DNA of 44,368 nt, taken from an uncultured Pelagibacteraceae bacterium. Lineage in GTDB: Bacteria > Pseudomonadota > Alphaproteobacteria > Pelagibacterales > Pelagibacteraceae. The notes below the pieces were generated by a model. The model was not told where the DNA came from, made no database searches, and saw only the letters and a list, made by a program, of their open reading frames with translations. Positions 1 through 10,362 of the stretch are shown here, one piece after another (the first letter of the stretch is position 1; every line of letters starts with the position of its first letter). A program made the position numbers and the translations under genes. Where the stretch lies: the NCBI GenBank assembly GCA_902514605.1, contig CABXRL010000004.1, positions 1-44,368 of the forward strand. The letters run 5' to 3'.

Positions 1-681
1 TTTTTTAATAATCTTTAAAGTCTTAAAAGTACCATCCAGTCCACCATCCAGAGCTAATTTTGGCTCGAAATTACTAATATCCTTCTCCAAATATTTTATT
101 TCACTAGTTTTAATATATGGAGGATTAGATATAATTAGATCATATTTTCCAATACAAAAATTGTCAACATCTGTTTTTATAAATTCTACTCTATTTTCAA
201 TACTTAATCTCTTAGCATTACGGTTACTTAAACTAATAGATTTACTACTTATATCTATTCCTTTGCCATAAAAACATGGTTTTTCTTTTAAGATCGATAG
301 TATTATGCAGCCTGAGCCTACACCTATATCTAAGATACTAGCATAATTTTTATTTTTATAGATTTCCAAAGTTGCCTCAATAAGAGTCTCTGTATCTGGT
401 CTCGGTATTAAGGTGCCCTCTTCAATTATAAATTCTGAATCCCAAAAATTTTTTTTTTTAATCAAATAAGCTATGGGCTTACCTATGGACCGTTGATTAA
501 TTAAATTTTTATATGTTTCAAGATTTTCTTTATGTATTTGTTTATCTAAATTAAGAATTAAATACTTTCTTTGTTTTTTGAGTACTTTTGCTAACAAAAT
601 TTCACAATCTAGATCGGGATATTTAATATTATTTTTTTTTAAAATTTCAGCTCCTTTTTTAATTGCGGCATTAATATTCAT
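1..681 (-). CDS. prmC: Peptide chain release factor N5-glutamine methyltransferase, C-terminus cut by window edge
   Basis: The open frame enters from the left edge and starts at an ATG at 681 (reverse strand), giving 227 residues without a stop. It methylates the glutamine of the GGQ motif of release factors using S-adenosylmethionine. Visible features are an N-terminal helical region, a glycine-rich SAM-binding motif (LDIGVGSGC, about residues 117-125) and the family hallmark NPPY, which contacts the target glutamine. The start lies 4 bp after the prfA stop, so enzyme and substrate genes are co-transcribed, the usual bacterial arrangement. About 50 C-terminal residues should lie outside the window. 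The identification is firm because of NPPY and the prfA neighbour. Confidence 0.93.
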   Translation of the reverse strand, partial: MNINAAIKKGAEILKKNNIKYPDLDCEILLAKVLKKQRKYLILNLDKQIHKENLETYKNLINQRSIGKPIAYLIKKKNFWDSEFIIEEGTLIPRPDTETLIEATLEIYKNKNYASILDIGVGSGCIILSILKEKPCFYGKGIDISSKSISLSNRNAKRLSIENRVEFIKTDVDNFCIGKYDLIISNPPYIKTSEIKYLEKDISNFEPKLALDGGLDGTFKTLKIIKK

Positions 682-685
682 AATA

Positions 686-1756
686 TTATAAATTAATTAA
701 ACTTTCTTCTTGTGCTCGTAAAGTCAAAGACTCTATCATTTCATCAAATATTTCTCCTTCCATAAATTCATCTAATTTATGAAGGGTTAAATTTATTCTA
801 TGATCAGTTACTCTACCTTGAGGAAAGTTATAAGTTCGTATTCTCTCAGATCTATCACCTGTGCCTATTTTGCTTTTTCTATCTTTAGATCTCTCTTGAT
901 CAATCCTATTTCTCTCTAATTCATAAAGTCTTGAACGTAAAATTTTCATGCCCTTAGCTTTATTTTTATGCTGAGACTTTTCATCTTGTTGAGATACTGA
1001 TAGGCCTGATGGTAAATGAGTAATTCTTACTGCGCTATCAGTTGTATTAACCGATTGCCCACCAGGACCACCTGCTCTAAAAACATCAATTCTTAAATCA
1101 GAGTCATTTATTTTTAAATCAACTTCCTCTGCTTCGGGTAAAACTGCTACAGTTGCTGCAGATGTGTGGACTCTACCTTGTGTCTCGGTGTCTGGCACCC
1201 TTTGAACTCTGTGAACTCCACTCTCATACTTAAGAGTAGAATAAATGTTTTCTCCTTTAATTGATGCTATAACCTCCTTTAATCCTCCCGCTTCACTTCT
1301 CGAAATGGAAATTAATTCTACATTCCATTTTTTTTTATGACTAACTTTTTCATACATTTTAAAAAGGTCTGATGCAAACAAACTTGCCTCGAGACCTCCT
1401 GTACCTGCCCTAATTTCTATAATTGCATTTTTTTTATCTGCTTCGTCTTTAGGTAATAAGAATAATTTTAATTTTTTTTCATTTTTCTCATATTGAGTTT
1501 CTAAGTCTCTAAGTTCTGTTTCTGCCATTTTTAAAAATTCTTTATCAGAGTTTTTATCTTTTAGGATTTTTTCTAATTCGATTTTATCATTTTCAAACGA
1601 TAAATATTTTTTTGCATCTGTTATTATTTCATTTAACTCTGAATATTCTTTTGATTTTTCAGCAAAGAATTTTTTATCTATTTTTGCAGAGGATAAGTCT
1701 TTTTCTAATAATACGTGTTTACTTATAAGTTCTTCAATTGTTTTACGCGGTATCAT
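686..1756 (-). CDS. prfA: Peptide chain release factor 1
   Basis: This class I release factor recognises UAA and UAG stop codons in the ribosomal A site and triggers peptide release. The 356 residues match the family length of about 360. The GGQ catalytic motif is at residues 232-234 within a GGPGGQSVN block. The P-x-T codon-recognition tripeptide is PDT at residues 188-190, the same position as PAT in E. coli RF1, which separates it from RF2 (SPF). The long N-terminal helical domain is present. It sits 1 bp after ispG and 4 bp before prmC, so the four minus-strand genes lysC-ispG-prfA-prmC look like one transcript. Confidence 0.97.
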   Translation of the reverse strand: MIPRKTIEELISKHVLLEKDLSSAKIDKKFFAEKSKEYSELNEIITDAKKYLSFENDKIELEKILKDKNSDKEFLKMAETELRDLETQYEKNEKKLKLFLLPKDEADKKNAIIEIRAGTGGLEASLFASDLFKMYEKVSHKKKWNVELISISRSEAGGLKEVIASIKGENIYSTLKYESGVHRVQRVPDTETQGRVHTSAATVAVLPEAEEVDLKINDSDLRIDVFRAGGPGGQSVNTTDSAVRITHLPSGLSVSQQDEKSQHKNKAKGMKILRSRLYELERNRIDQERSKDRKSKIGTGDRSERIRTYNFPQGRVTDHRINLTLHKLDEFMEGEIFDEMIESLTLRAQEESLINL

Positions 1757-1757
1757 T

Positions 1758-2855
1758 TTAATTATTTTCTAGTTCTGAAGCTTTCTTTTCAACCTCACTT
1801 ACAACTTTTTCGATCATATTCTTTGTTAGAACTTTTTCTGATTGTACGCCTGATAAATAAAGCATGTTGTTTCCTTTTTTTCCGCCAGTTATACCTACGT
1901 CTGTCATTGCGGCTTCGCCCGGTCCGTTTACAACACATCCAATAACAGAGAGAGTAATTGGAGTTTTTATGTGAGAAAGCCTTTTTTCTAAGATCTTTAC
2001 GGTTTCTATTACCTCGAATCCTTGTCTTGCACATGAGGGACAAGAAATAATTTTTACTCCCCTCTCTCTTAAGTTAAGAGATTTCAATATCTCGTTTCCA
2101 ATTTTGACTTCTTTAACGGGATCATCTGATAGAGACACTCTAATTGTGTCACCTATACCCTCTAAAAGTAATGTACCTAGTCCGATAGAAGATTTTACGC
2201 TCCCCGGAACAAAGCCACCTGCCTCTGTAATGCCAACATGTAGAGGATAATCACTAACTTTTGATAATTGACGGTATGCCTCTATTGATAAAAAGACATC
2301 AGATGACTTAACGCTTACCTTTAAATTATCAAAATTTTCATTCTCTAAAATTCTAATATTTCTCAAAGCGCTTTCAACTAATGCCTCTGGACAGGGTTCT
2401 TTGAATTTTTCTAATATATCTTTTTCTAATGATCCCGCATTAACACCAACCCTTATGGAGCAATTGCTATCAATCGCTGCTTTTACAACTTCCTTAATTT
2501 TATTTACGCTGCCTATGTTTCCAGGGTTTATTCTTAAACAGCTCGCACCATTTTCAGCAGCCTCGATAGCTCTTTTATAGTGAAAATGAATATCAGCCAC
2601 TATAGGTATATCAACATGACTCACTATCTCTTTTAAGGCTTTAGTGGATGATTCATCTGGACAAGAAACTCTAACAATATCAGCACCTTCCATTTGAATT
2701 TGATTTATTTGCTTTATGGTTGCTTTCACATCGGTGGTGAGAGTATTGGTCATAGATTGAACAGAAATAGGATTTTTTCCTCCAACTTTTATTGAACCTA
2801 CATTAATTTCTTTTGTTTTTTTTCTTTTAATGTCTCTAAATGGTCTAATGCTCAT
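1758..2855 (-). CDS. ispG: 4-hydroxy-3-methylbut-2-enyl diphosphate synthase
   Basis: IspG (GcpE) is the 4Fe-4S enzyme of the non-mevalonate isoprenoid pathway that converts MEcPP to HMBPP. The 365 residues start with a TIM-barrel region and end with the iron-sulfur domain. The three cluster cysteines are visible at C272 and C275 (SCPSC) and C307 ([10 protein letters not shown]), with the glutamate ligand at E314. This is the short bacterial form, without the extra domain of the plant and Chlamydia type. The ATG overlaps the lysC stop as ATGA, indicating translational coupling. Nothing unusual is seen. Confidence 0.97.
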   Translation of the reverse strand: MSIRPFRDIKRKKTKEINVGSIKVGGKNPISVQSMTNTLTTDVKATIKQINQIQMEGADIVRVSCPDESSTKALKEIVSHVDIPIVADIHFHYKRAIEAAENGASCLRINPGNIGSVNKIKEVVKAAIDSNCSIRVGVNAGSLEKDILEKFKEPCPEALVESALRNIRILENENFDNLKVSVKSSDVFLSIEAYRQLSKVSDYPLHVGITEAGGFVPGSVKSSIGLGTLLLEGIGDTIRVSLSDDPVKEVKIGNEILKSLNLRERGVKIISCPSCARQGFEVIETVKILEKRLSHIKTPITLSVIGCVVNGPGEAAMTDVGITGGKKGNNMLYLSGVQSEKVLTKNMIEKVVSEVEKKASELENN

Positions 2856-4072
2856 TTACTAATACCTAATTTAAATTCATTATGTAACGCGATTAATGCT
2901 TTTTTTGTGTCTCTATTATCTATTAAAACAGAGATTTTTATCTCAGAGGTAGAAATGACTTGTATATTTATTTTTTTACTTGCTAGTGCTTGAAACATTC
3001 TAAAAGTAACACCAGGTGTAGTAACCATCCCAACACCTATAATTGAAATTTTAGAAACCTCTTTTTTTAATAGCAATTTTCTAAAATTTATATTTTCATT
3101 TTCTCTTATAATTTTTTTCGTTTTATTTAAATCCTCTGTTTTAATTGTAAATGTCAAATCTGTTTCTTTACCATTAGCAGAAATATTTTGAACAACCATA
3201 TCAACATTTATTGAATTTTTTGATAATGGTTTAAAAATAGAGGCTGCCACACCAGGCTTATCTTTTACTCCAATAAGGGAAATCTTTGAGTCATTTTGAG
3301 TGGAAGAAATACCAGTAACAATTTTATTGTTAAGTATATTTGATCGTTTCGTTATAATAGTACCTGGTTTATTTACAAAAGATGATCTGACCTCGATATC
3401 AATTCTATTTAATCTTGCATCTTGGATTGAAACTGGTTGCATTACTTTAGCTCCTAAAGAAGCCATTTCTAGCATTTCTTCGTATGAAATTACTTTAATT
3501 TTTTTTGCTTTAAGAAGTTTGTTTGGGTCAGTCGTGTAAATACCTTCAACATCTGTATATATTATGCACTTTTCAGCTTTAAAAAATTTAGCTATCATGA
3601 TTGCACTTGAGTCTGAACCTCCACGTCCAATAGTGGTAATTCTATTATCATAATTAACTCCTTGGAAACCAGTTATAATTGGTATTCCGCCCTCTTTGAG
3701 ATATTTTATGATTTTATTTCTATTAACTCGGTTAATTCTAGAATTCTTATGAACGGCATTGGTAATTATTGGAATTTGCCAAGATAACCATGATCTAGAT
3801 TTATAACCTTTGTGGATTAACCTTCCTGCTATTAAAGAACAAGCCACCTGTTCTCCTGATGAGACCAGAACATCATATTCTGACTCAGAAAAATCATTGC
3901 TTATTTCTAAAGATTTTTTTATCAAATCATTTGTCACACCACTCATTGCAGATGAAACGACTATGACTTTATAATTTTTTTTTTTATAGCTAGAAACTAT
4001 TTCGGCAACTTTTTTAATCTTTTTTATTGATCCGACTGAGGTTCCACCGAATTTCAATACTACAATTTTCAT
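2852..4072 (-). CDS. lysC: Aspartate kinase (monofunctional)
   Basis: Aspartokinase phosphorylates L-aspartate, the first step towards lysine, threonine, methionine and diaminopimelate. The 406 residues begin with the kinase signature KFGGTSVG at residues 7-14, followed by the aspartate/ATP-binding region (GRGGSDSSA). The C-terminal third looks like a tandem ACT regulatory region, as expected for feedback inhibition by lysine and/or threonine. No homoserine dehydrogenase domain follows, so it is monofunctional. It is the first gene of the lysC-ispG-prfA-prmC run and is divergent from ubiG across 66 bp, where its promoter must lie. Confidence 0.96.
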   Translation of the reverse strand: MKIVVLKFGGTSVGSIKKIKKVAEIVSSYKKKNYKVIVVSSAMSGVTNDLIKKSLEISNDFSESEYDVLVSSGEQVACSLIAGRLIHKGYKSRSWLSWQIPIITNAVHKNSRINRVNRNKIIKYLKEGGIPIITGFQGVNYDNRITTIGRGGSDSSAIMIAKFFKAEKCIIYTDVEGIYTTDPNKLLKAKKIKVISYEEMLEMASLGAKVMQPVSIQDARLNRIDIEVRSSFVNKPGTIITKRSNILNNKIVTGISSTQNDSKISLIGVKDKPGVAASIFKPLSKNSINVDMVVQNISANGKETDLTFTIKTEDLNKTKKIIRENENINFRKLLLKKEVSKISIIGVGMVTTPGVTFRMFQALASKKINIQVISTSEIKISVLIDNRDTKKALIALHNEFKLGISK

Positions 4073-4138
4073 GCTAAGTTATATATTTAAATAAAAAATA
4101 TTGAATAAATACATGTTGAATATAAAGTCAACTCTCTT

Positions 4139-4867
4139 ATGAAAAATAACACAATTAATAAAAAAGAAATAGAAAAATTTACAAAAATTGCTGAAGAATG
4201 GTGGAATCCGCATGGTAAATTTAAACCATTGCACAAATTTAACCCTATAAGGATTTCATACATAAAAGAAAGTATAATTAATGAGTTCAAACTTAAAAAA
4301 AAAGTGAAACCTTTGGAAAAAATTAAAATTTTAGACATAGGCTGTGGAGGTGGATTGTTGTCTGAACCAATGAGTAGATTGGGTGCTGAAGTAACGGGTA
4401 TTGATGCCTCAGGTAAAAATATTGAGATAGCTAAATATCATGCAAGAAAAAATAATTTAAATGTAAAATATTTCTGTGCCTCTCCTGAAAGATTTGATAC
4501 GACTACAAAATTTGATGTAATATTAAATATGGAGATAGTAGAACATGTTAAGGATGTAGATTTTTTTTTACAGTCATGCTCAAAACTTCTAAAAAAGAAC
4601 GGGATCATGTTTGTTGCAACACTAAATAAAACATTGAAATCATATTTTTTTGCAATAATTGGGGCTGAATATATTTTACGTTGGCTTCCAATTGGAACAC
4701 ATGAGTGGGATAAGTTTGTAAAACCTAATGATTTGGTGAGTATTTTAAAAAAATATGATTTAAAATTAGACTCATTAGATGGAATGAAGTTTAATTTACT
4801 TAAAGATGAATGGAAAATAAGCTCAGATAAATCTATCAATTACATAGGAAGATTTATAAAAGATTAA
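4139..4867 (+). CDS. ubiG: Ubiquinone biosynthesis O-methyltransferase
   Basis: UbiG performs the two O-methylations of ubiquinone synthesis using SAM. The 242 residues match the family. The N-terminus has the UbiG-type EEWWNPHGKFKPLHKFNPIR segment (residues 19-38), then the SAM-binding motif ILDIGCGGG at about residues 64-72, an acidic GIDAS strand end, and the C-terminal GTHEWDKFVKP block typical of UbiG. It is transcribed alone. Its TAA and the TAA of the convergent DUF1178 gene share bases (TTAA at 4864-4867), so there is no room for a terminator between them. Confidence 0.95.
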   Translation: MKNNTINKKEIEKFTKIAEEWWNPHGKFKPLHKFNPIRISYIKESIINEFKLKKKVKPLEKIKILDIGCGGGLLSEPMSRLGAEVTGIDASGKNIEIAKYHARKNNLNVKYFCASPERFDTTTKFDVILNMEIVEHVKDVDFFLQSCSKLLKKNGIMFVATLNKTLKSYFFAIIGAEYILRWLPIGTHEWDKFVKPNDLVSILKKYDLKLDSLDGMKFNLLKDEWKISSDKSINYIGRFIKD

Positions 4868-5292
4868 TTACTTTTATCATCAAACCAGGGTATAGATTGA
4901 CTTTCTATTCCCTCTTCTTTTAGTTCCGTCAAATCCTGCTTAGATGCTTTCCCAAAAATACCTTTTTTTCTTTTTTTTTTTTCATAATGAATGCTTCTTG
5001 CTTCATAAGCAAAATTACTACCCACATAATCAAAATTCTTTTTGATAAAATTTTGGTATTCTTTGATTGTTCTTTTAATATTCAAATTAACATCTTTTGA
5101 AATTGGTTCTCTGTGACTTTTATTTTTATTAAGCACGTTAGGTTTCATTAATGATTTTTCAATTTGTATAGAATTGCATTTATGACAACTTAGAAATTTC
5201 TTTTTTTTTAATCTTTCAAATTCTTTAGACGACGCGAACCAACTATCAAAAACTAAATTACAATCATTACAAATAAGTTGATATTTTATCAT
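4864..5292 (-). CDS. DUF1178 zinc-ribbon protein
   Basis: This is a small 142-residue protein of the DUF1178 family, common in Alphaproteobacteria and of unknown function. Two CxxC pairs near the N-terminus (C8/C11 and C36/C39) form a probable zinc ribbon, with the family pattern of a CNxCNxxFDSWFxSS start. The middle is lysine-rich, and the C-terminus carries the conserved GIESQSIPWFDDKSN-type ending. It lies 40 bp after argJ on the same strand and is probably read with it. The family assignment is confident; I cannot support a function. Confidence 0.88.
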   Translation of the reverse strand: MIKYQLICNDCNLVFDSWFASSKEFERLKKKKFLSCHKCNSIQIEKSLMKPNVLNKNKSHREPISKDVNLNIKRTIKEYQNFIKKNFDYVGSNFAYEARSIHYEKKKRKKGIFGKASKQDLTELKEEGIESQSIPWFDDKSN

Positions 5293-5332
5293 AAATTATA
5301 TTTAAGTGTTATATCTCTAGTTTCAATATCGA

Positions 5333-6634
5333 TTAACTTCTATAATCTGCGTTTATTTCGATGTATCTCTTGGTAAGATCCATTGTGTATACTGTAAATG
5401 CCTTCTTACCAGCAGAAATATCAACCTCTATATCGATAGCATAATTTTTCATGTACTCTTTGACAATACTTTCCTCATACTTTTCGTATAGCTTTCCGTT
5501 AATAACAATCTTTAAATCTCCAAATTTTATAGACAATTTTTGGACGTTAAATTCTATTCCAGATTTACCAATAGCCATAACTATTCTTCCCCAATTTGGA
5601 TCCTCGCCAGCTATGGCTGTTTTAACTAATTTTGAATTTGCAATTGAAAAGCCGATCTTTTTCGCGTCTTCCTCTGTCTTTGAATTTTTGACTTTTATAG
5701 TTACAAACTTAGAAGCACCTTCTCCATCTGAAACTACTCTTTTTGCTAAATTCAATAAAACTTTATTTAAAGAAATATCAAATTCTTTCAATTTTTTATC
5801 CGTAAAATTTAAGATTTTTTGATTATTAGCCTTACCTGTTGAAAAAATTGATATCATATCATTTGTACTTGTGTCACCATCACAACTAATAGCATTAAAA
5901 GTGTTAGTAACATTTTTTTTTAGTAATTTTTTTAAAATATCATTTGAGAGATCTGCGTCAGTAAACACATATCCTAACGTCGTAGCCATATTGGGATGTA
6001 TCATTCCTGAGCCTTTAGCAATACCATAAATTTTAACCTTAGCGCTACCAATCTTACATTCCTCCATAGCTAGCTTTGGTTTTGTATCAGTGGTCATTAT
6101 ACCTAGTGCTGCTTTAGTCCAAATATACTTGTTTTGAGTATATTTAATTTGTTCTAATAAATTTGGTATACTCCTCTTGATCATTTCAAGTGGGAAAACT
6201 TCACCGATTGTTCCTGTACAGCCAAAAATAACATGATGTGAATTAATTTTTTCAGGATTGTTGTCATCATTTTTTTGTTTTTCTGTTAATTTAATAGAAA
6301 CTAGATCTGCAATCTTTTGCAAAGATTGATAACCTTTAGTTCCAGTAAAGGTATTTGCGTTTCTAGTATTTACAATTAGTGAATATATTTTTTTTGTTTT
6401 TTGACTTAAATTCCATTTAATATTTTCAGATATTATTTTAGACTGAGTATATAATGAAGCGAAATTTGCTCCATCTCTAAAATAAAACATCACCAAGTCA
6501 TCTCTTGTATTATTGTATAAATTTGCAGAAATAGTTGATATAGCTACTCCATCTAAATGATCAAGACTCTGATAATCTCCCATCTTATTGTTGTTTTTTT
6601 GAGAAGATAAAAAGTTTTTAAAATTTATTCCCAT
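5333..6634 (-). CDS. argJ: Bifunctional glutamate N-acetyltransferase / amino-acid acetyltransferase
   Basis: ArgJ transfers the acetyl group from N-acetylornithine to glutamate, making the arginine pathway cyclic, and in bifunctional forms also uses acetyl-CoA. The 433 residues include the oxyanion-hole block GCTGTIGE (about 138-145) and the autoproteolysis site ALGIMTTDTKPK, where the new N-terminal nucleophile threonine should be T181. The C-terminal GEDPNWGRIVMAIGKSG block is also canonical. The other arginine genes here (argD, argF) lie 12 kb away. The gene is divergent from secA across 65 bp of very A+T-rich DNA. Confidence 0.96.
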   Translation of the reverse strand: MGINFKNFLSSQKNNNKMGDYQSLDHLDGVAISTISANLYNNTRDDLVMFYFRDGANFASLYTQSKIISENIKWNLSQKTKKIYSLIVNTRNANTFTGTKGYQSLQKIADLVSIKLTEKQKNDDNNPEKINSHHVIFGCTGTIGEVFPLEMIKRSIPNLLEQIKYTQNKYIWTKAALGIMTTDTKPKLAMEECKIGSAKVKIYGIAKGSGMIHPNMATTLGYVFTDADLSNDILKKLLKKNVTNTFNAISCDGDTSTNDMISIFSTGKANNQKILNFTDKKLKEFDISLNKVLLNLAKRVVSDGEGASKFVTIKVKNSKTEEDAKKIGFSIANSKLVKTAIAGEDPNWGRIVMAIGKSGIEFNVQKLSIKFGDLKIVINGKLYEKYEESIVKEYMKNYAIDIEVDISAGKKAFTVYTMDLTKRYIEINADYRS

Positions 6635-6699
6635 TGTATTTAAAATATAAATTTAATAATTATATAATTATTTAATATATTATAATAAATCAAAAACTA
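6635..6699 (+). promoter_or_regulatory. argJ/secA divergent promoter region
   Basis: This 65-bp, almost purely A/T spacer separates two divergent starts. Two perfect TATAAT hexamers face secA (6663-6668 and 6681-6686). The nearer one would start transcription only a few bases before the secA ATG, giving a very short or leaderless mRNA. I see no clear -35 hexamer and no Shine-Dalgarno. In sequence this A/T-rich TATAAT matches are common by chance, so the call is tentative. Confidence 0.35.
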
Positions 6700-9246
6700 A
6701 TGATTAATCCACTCAAATTTGTTTCAAAGATCTTTAAATCCACAAATCAAAGGGAGCTGGATAGGCTAAAAAAAATTACTGAAAATGTTAATTCACTAGA
6801 AAAAGAAGTTGAAAAACTAGAGGACTTAGAATTTCCTAAAAGAACAAAAGATCTTAAAGAAAGACTTAATAATGGAGAAAGTGTAGATAAATTACTGCCC
6901 GAGGCTTTTTCTTTAGTAAGAGAGGCTTCAAAAAGGACTAGGGGCGAAAGGCACTTTGATGTGCAAGTAATTGGTGGAATAGTATTGCATGAAGGTAAAA
7001 TTGCTGAAATGAAAACCGGTGAGGGTAAAACCCTCACTATCACCTTAGCTGCTTACCTAAATTCATTGTATGGAAAAGGAGTTCATATAGTAACTGTAAA
7101 TGATTATCTTGCTAAAAGAGACTCAATAGAAATGGGTAAAATTTATAACTTTCTTGGTATCTCCTCAGGTTATATTAATAATGATCAAGACGACTACCAG
7201 AGAAAAAAAAATTACAATTGTGATGTCACTTACGCTACAAATAGTGAACTCGGTTTTGATTACTTAAGAGACAATATGAAATTCTCGAATGATGAAATGG
7301 TTCAAAGAGAGCATTTTTTTTCGATAGTAGATGAAATTGACTCTTGCCTAATTGATGAAGCACGAACACCTTTAATTATATCTGGAGCAGCCGAAGATAA
7401 AACAAATCAATATCTTGCTATCGATGGCTTAATCAAAAGATTAAAAAATGAGGATTTCGAGATAGATGAAAAAGATAAAAATATTATGCTTACTAACAGT
7501 GGCATCAATAATGTGGAAAAAATATTCACAGAAGCGGGAATTCTAAAAAATAACAACTTTTATGACCCTGAAAACCTAACATTAGTTCATCATGTAAACC
7601 AGGCATTAAGAGCTAATCATTTATTCACTAAAGGCAAGGATTACATTATTAAAGATGGTGCTTTAAAAATTATTGATGAATTGACAGGTAGAATTCTAGA
7701 AGGTCGTAGGTATGGAGATGGCCTTCATCAGGCACTTGAAGCTAAAGAAAAAATTGAAATTCAAGCTGAAAATCAAACTTTAGCATCTATCACATACCAA
7801 AATTATTTTAAACTTTATTCAAAAATATCTGGATGCACAGGAACTGCTGTAACAGAGTCTCAAGAATTTTTTGAAATTTATAATCTTTCTGTGATTGTTA
7901 TTCCTACAAACAACCCAATGATTAGAAATGACTTTAATGATCAAATATTTAGAACTGAGAAAGAGAAAAATAATGCAATTATACAAAAAATAAAGGAATG
8001 CCATTCAAACGGACAACCATTACTTATTTTTACTTCTAGTATTAATAAATCTGAAATTTACTCTGAACTATTACATAAAGAAAAAATAAAACACGTAGTT
8101 TTAAATGCGAAAAATCACGCAAACGAGGCTGAAATTATTGCAAATGCTGGAAAAAAGAATTCTGTGATTCTTACAACAAGTATATCAGGTAGAGGAGTTG
8201 ACATTCAATTAGGAGGCAAAAAAGATATATCTTCAGATGTCAAAGATGAGGATGAAAAAAATATTATAAAAAATTTAGGAGGTTTATTTGTAATAGGCAC
8301 TGAAAGAATGGAATCAAGAAGAGTTGATAACCAAGCTAGAGGTAGATCTGGACGACAAGGAGATGAAGGTTGTTCTATTTTTTTTGTTAGTCTTCAAGAT
8401 GACTTAATGAGAATATTTGGCTCTGAATCTATGAATAATGTCTTAGAAAAACTAGGCCTTAAGGATGGCGAAAGTATAGATCATCCTTGGATTAATAAAG
8501 CTATTGAACGAGCACAGCAAAAAATAGAGGCAAGAAACTTTGATATAAGAAAAACACTTATAAAATTTGACAACGTTCTTAATGATCAACGTCACGTTAT
8601 TTTTTCACAGAGAAAAAAAGTTATTGCTACCAAGAATATTTTTGAATATTCCGATGAATTCTTACAAGAAATTATTAATGAAATAATTAAACTTAAATTG
8701 AAGAAAAATTCAGATATTAAAAATAATGAATTTGAGAATAAACTCAAAACAATTATGGGGAAAAAATTTGATTCGTCTAAAGCTCAAACTCTAATTAACG
8801 AAACTGATAAATCTTTAGAAAATCATTTCAAAGAACAATTTAAATTAGCAAGAGATGAAAGAATCAAAGTTTTAAATGATACACATGCTCAAGAAATCGA
8901 ACGAAGGATTTTTTTACAATCAATTGATTTAAATTGGAAGTCCCATATTCAATATTTAGAGCAGTTGAGACAAGTAATAGGATTAAGATCTTACGGTCAG
9001 AGAGATCCGTTAATTGAGTACAAAAAAGAAGCTTTTGAACTATTTGAAAATTTATTGAATAAACTTAAATTAGATTTCATTACAATTTTGCTAAATTTGG
9101 AAGTAAACGTAAAACCAATTGAAAAGGAAACTATGAACAAGCCAAAAAGCATAGATCCAAAATATATTGGTAAAAAGATGAGTAGAAACGAACCATGTTT
9201 TTGTGGATCAGGAAAAAAATATAAACGATGCTGTGGGGCCTTATAA
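6700..9246 (+). CDS. secA: Preprotein translocase ATPase SecA
   Basis: SecA is the motor ATPase that drives preproteins through SecYEG. The 848 residues are slightly short for the family (about 900). Walker A is GEGKT at 107-111, and the DEAD-type motif appears as VDEIDSCLIDEARTPLIISG. The second motor domain carries TTSISGRGVDIQLGG and the QARGRSGRQGD block. The extreme C-terminus has the metal-binding C-x-C-x8-C-C motif (C833, C835, C844, C845) that contacts SecB and phospholipid in other bacteria. The linker before that tail is short. The stop TAA abuts the accA stop on the other strand. Confidence 0.98.
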   Translation: MINPLKFVSKIFKSTNQRELDRLKKITENVNSLEKEVEKLEDLEFPKRTKDLKERLNNGESVDKLLPEAFSLVREASKRTRGERHFDVQVIGGIVLHEGKIAEMKTGEGKTLTITLAAYLNSLYGKGVHIVTVNDYLAKRDSIEMGKIYNFLGISSGYINNDQDDYQRKKNYNCDVTYATNSELGFDYLRDNMKFSNDEMVQREHFFSIVDEIDSCLIDEARTPLIISGAAEDKTNQYLAIDGLIKRLKNEDFEIDEKDKNIMLTNSGINNVEKIFTEAGILKNNNFYDPENLTLVHHVNQALRANHLFTKGKDYIIKDGALKIIDELTGRILEGRRYGDGLHQALEAKEKIEIQAENQTLASITYQNYFKLYSKISGCTGTAVTESQEFFEIYNLSVIVIPTNNPMIRNDFNDQIFRTEKEKNNAIIQKIKECHSNGQPLLIFTSSINKSEIYSELLHKEKIKHVVLNAKNHANEAEIIANAGKKNSVILTTSISGRGVDIQLGGKKDISSDVKDEDEKNIIKNLGGLFVIGTERMESRRVDNQARGRSGRQGDEGCSIFFVSLQDDLMRIFGSESMNNVLEKLGLKDGESIDHPWINKAIERAQQKIEARNFDIRKTLIKFDNVLNDQRHVIFSQRKKVIATKNIFEYSDEFLQEIINEIIKLKLKKNSDIKNNEFENKLKTIMGKKFDSSKAQTLINETDKSLENHFKEQFKLARDERIKVLNDTHAQEIERRIFLQSIDLNWKSHIQYLEQLRQVIGLRSYGQRDPLIEYKKEAFELFENLLNKLKLDFITILLNLEVNVKPIEKETMNKPKSIDPKYIGKKMSRNEPCFCGSGKKYKRCCGAL

Positions 9247-10362
9247 AATAAAATATAAAACTATTATTAAAATAGCCAATCCAGTAAACACTTTTATCTT
9301 ATTTTTTTTGTACAATTTTAAATATAAGTTAAATTTATTAGATGGTTGACTTAAATCACTTATTTCCTCTGGATTATTGATAAAACCTTTATCTCTCCCA
9401 ATTTTCAAAAATTTATTTTTTCTTTGATTTAGAATTTCTTCTCTACTTACATTTTCAAATGCCTGTAAATTTTTAGTAAGAGTATTTTTAACATTATCTA
9501 AAATTTTATTCTTATCTCTATGAGCACCGCCTGTAGGCTCACTGATAATTTCATCAATGATGTTTAATTCTAACAAATCTTTAGCTGATAATTTCATAGC
9601 TTTTGCAGCATCTAACATCTTTTTCGGATCTCGCCACAATATTGTTGCACATCCCTCTGGGGATATAACTGAATAAATCGAATTTTCAAACATAATAACT
9701 TTATTAGATGAAGCTAAAGCAATTGCTCCACCAGAACCTCCCTCTCCAATGATAATCGCAAAAGTTGGAACTGTTAAGCTCATACAACATTCGATTGATT
9801 TTGCTATAGCCTCTGCCTGTCCTCTTTCCTCTGCACCTACTCCAGGGTAAGCACCCGGGGTATCTATAAAAGAAATTATTGGAATCCCAAATTTTTCAGC
9901 TAATTTCATAAGTCTAATTGTTTTTCTATAGCCTTCAGGACGCATCATTCCAAAATTTCTATTTATCCTACTTTCAAGATCTTCTCCTTTTTCTTGGCCA
10001 ATAACTAAGACTGATTTTTGCTCAAATTTAGCAAAACCTGCAATCACAGATTTATCTTCTCCATAATACCTGTCCCCAGATAAAGAAATAAAATCAGTAA
10101 ATAAATTTTCTATAAAAAATTTTGATTTTGGTCTGTCTTCATGCCTAGCAACCATTGTAGTTTGCCAAGGATCTAGGTTAGAATAAATTTCCTTGAGTTT
10201 TAAATTTAACTCTTCCTCGGTCTTGGTGATTTTTTGTGTATCTACTTGGGATAAACCCTCCTTATTATTATAAGGGTTTTTTAAGTTTTCAATTTCATTC
10301 TCAAGATCTTTTATTTCTGTTTCGAAATTGAGGTAGTTTTTCATAAATATTTTATCAGTCAT
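9241..10362 (-). CDS. accA: Acetyl-CoA carboxylase carboxyltransferase subunit alpha with C-terminal membrane-tail extension
   Basis: AccA and AccD form the carboxyltransferase that moves the carboxyl group from biotin to acetyl-CoA, giving malonyl-CoA. The crotonase-like core is clear (DTPGAYPGVGAEERGQAEAIA, GEGGSGGAIA, SPEGCATILWRD). The family normally ends at the RKNKFLKIGR block, here residue 323 of 373. The extra 50 residues form a polar linker and end in a hydrophobic segment VFTGLAILIIVLYFIL (358-373), which resembles a tail anchor. An A8 tract precedes it. The start could instead be Met7 (10344), which fits the usual MxxYLxFE beginning. AccD is encoded 21 kb away. Confidence 0.95.
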   Translation of the reverse strand: MTDKIFMKNYLNFETEIKDLENEIENLKNPYNNKEGLSQVDTQKITKTEEELNLKLKEIYSNLDPWQTTMVARHEDRPKSKFFIENLFTDFISLSGDRYYGEDKSVIAGFAKFEQKSVLVIGQEKGEDLESRINRNFGMMRPEGYRKTIRLMKLAEKFGIPIISFIDTPGAYPGVGAEERGQAEAIAKSIECCMSLTVPTFAIIIGEGGSGGAIALASSNKVIMFENSIYSVISPEGCATILWRDPKKMLDAAKAMKLSAKDLLELNIIDEIISEPTGGAHRDKNKILDNVKNTLTKNLQAFENVSREEILNQRKNKFLKIGRDKGFINNPEEISDLSQPSNKFNLYLKLYKKNKIKVFTGLAILIIVLYFIL

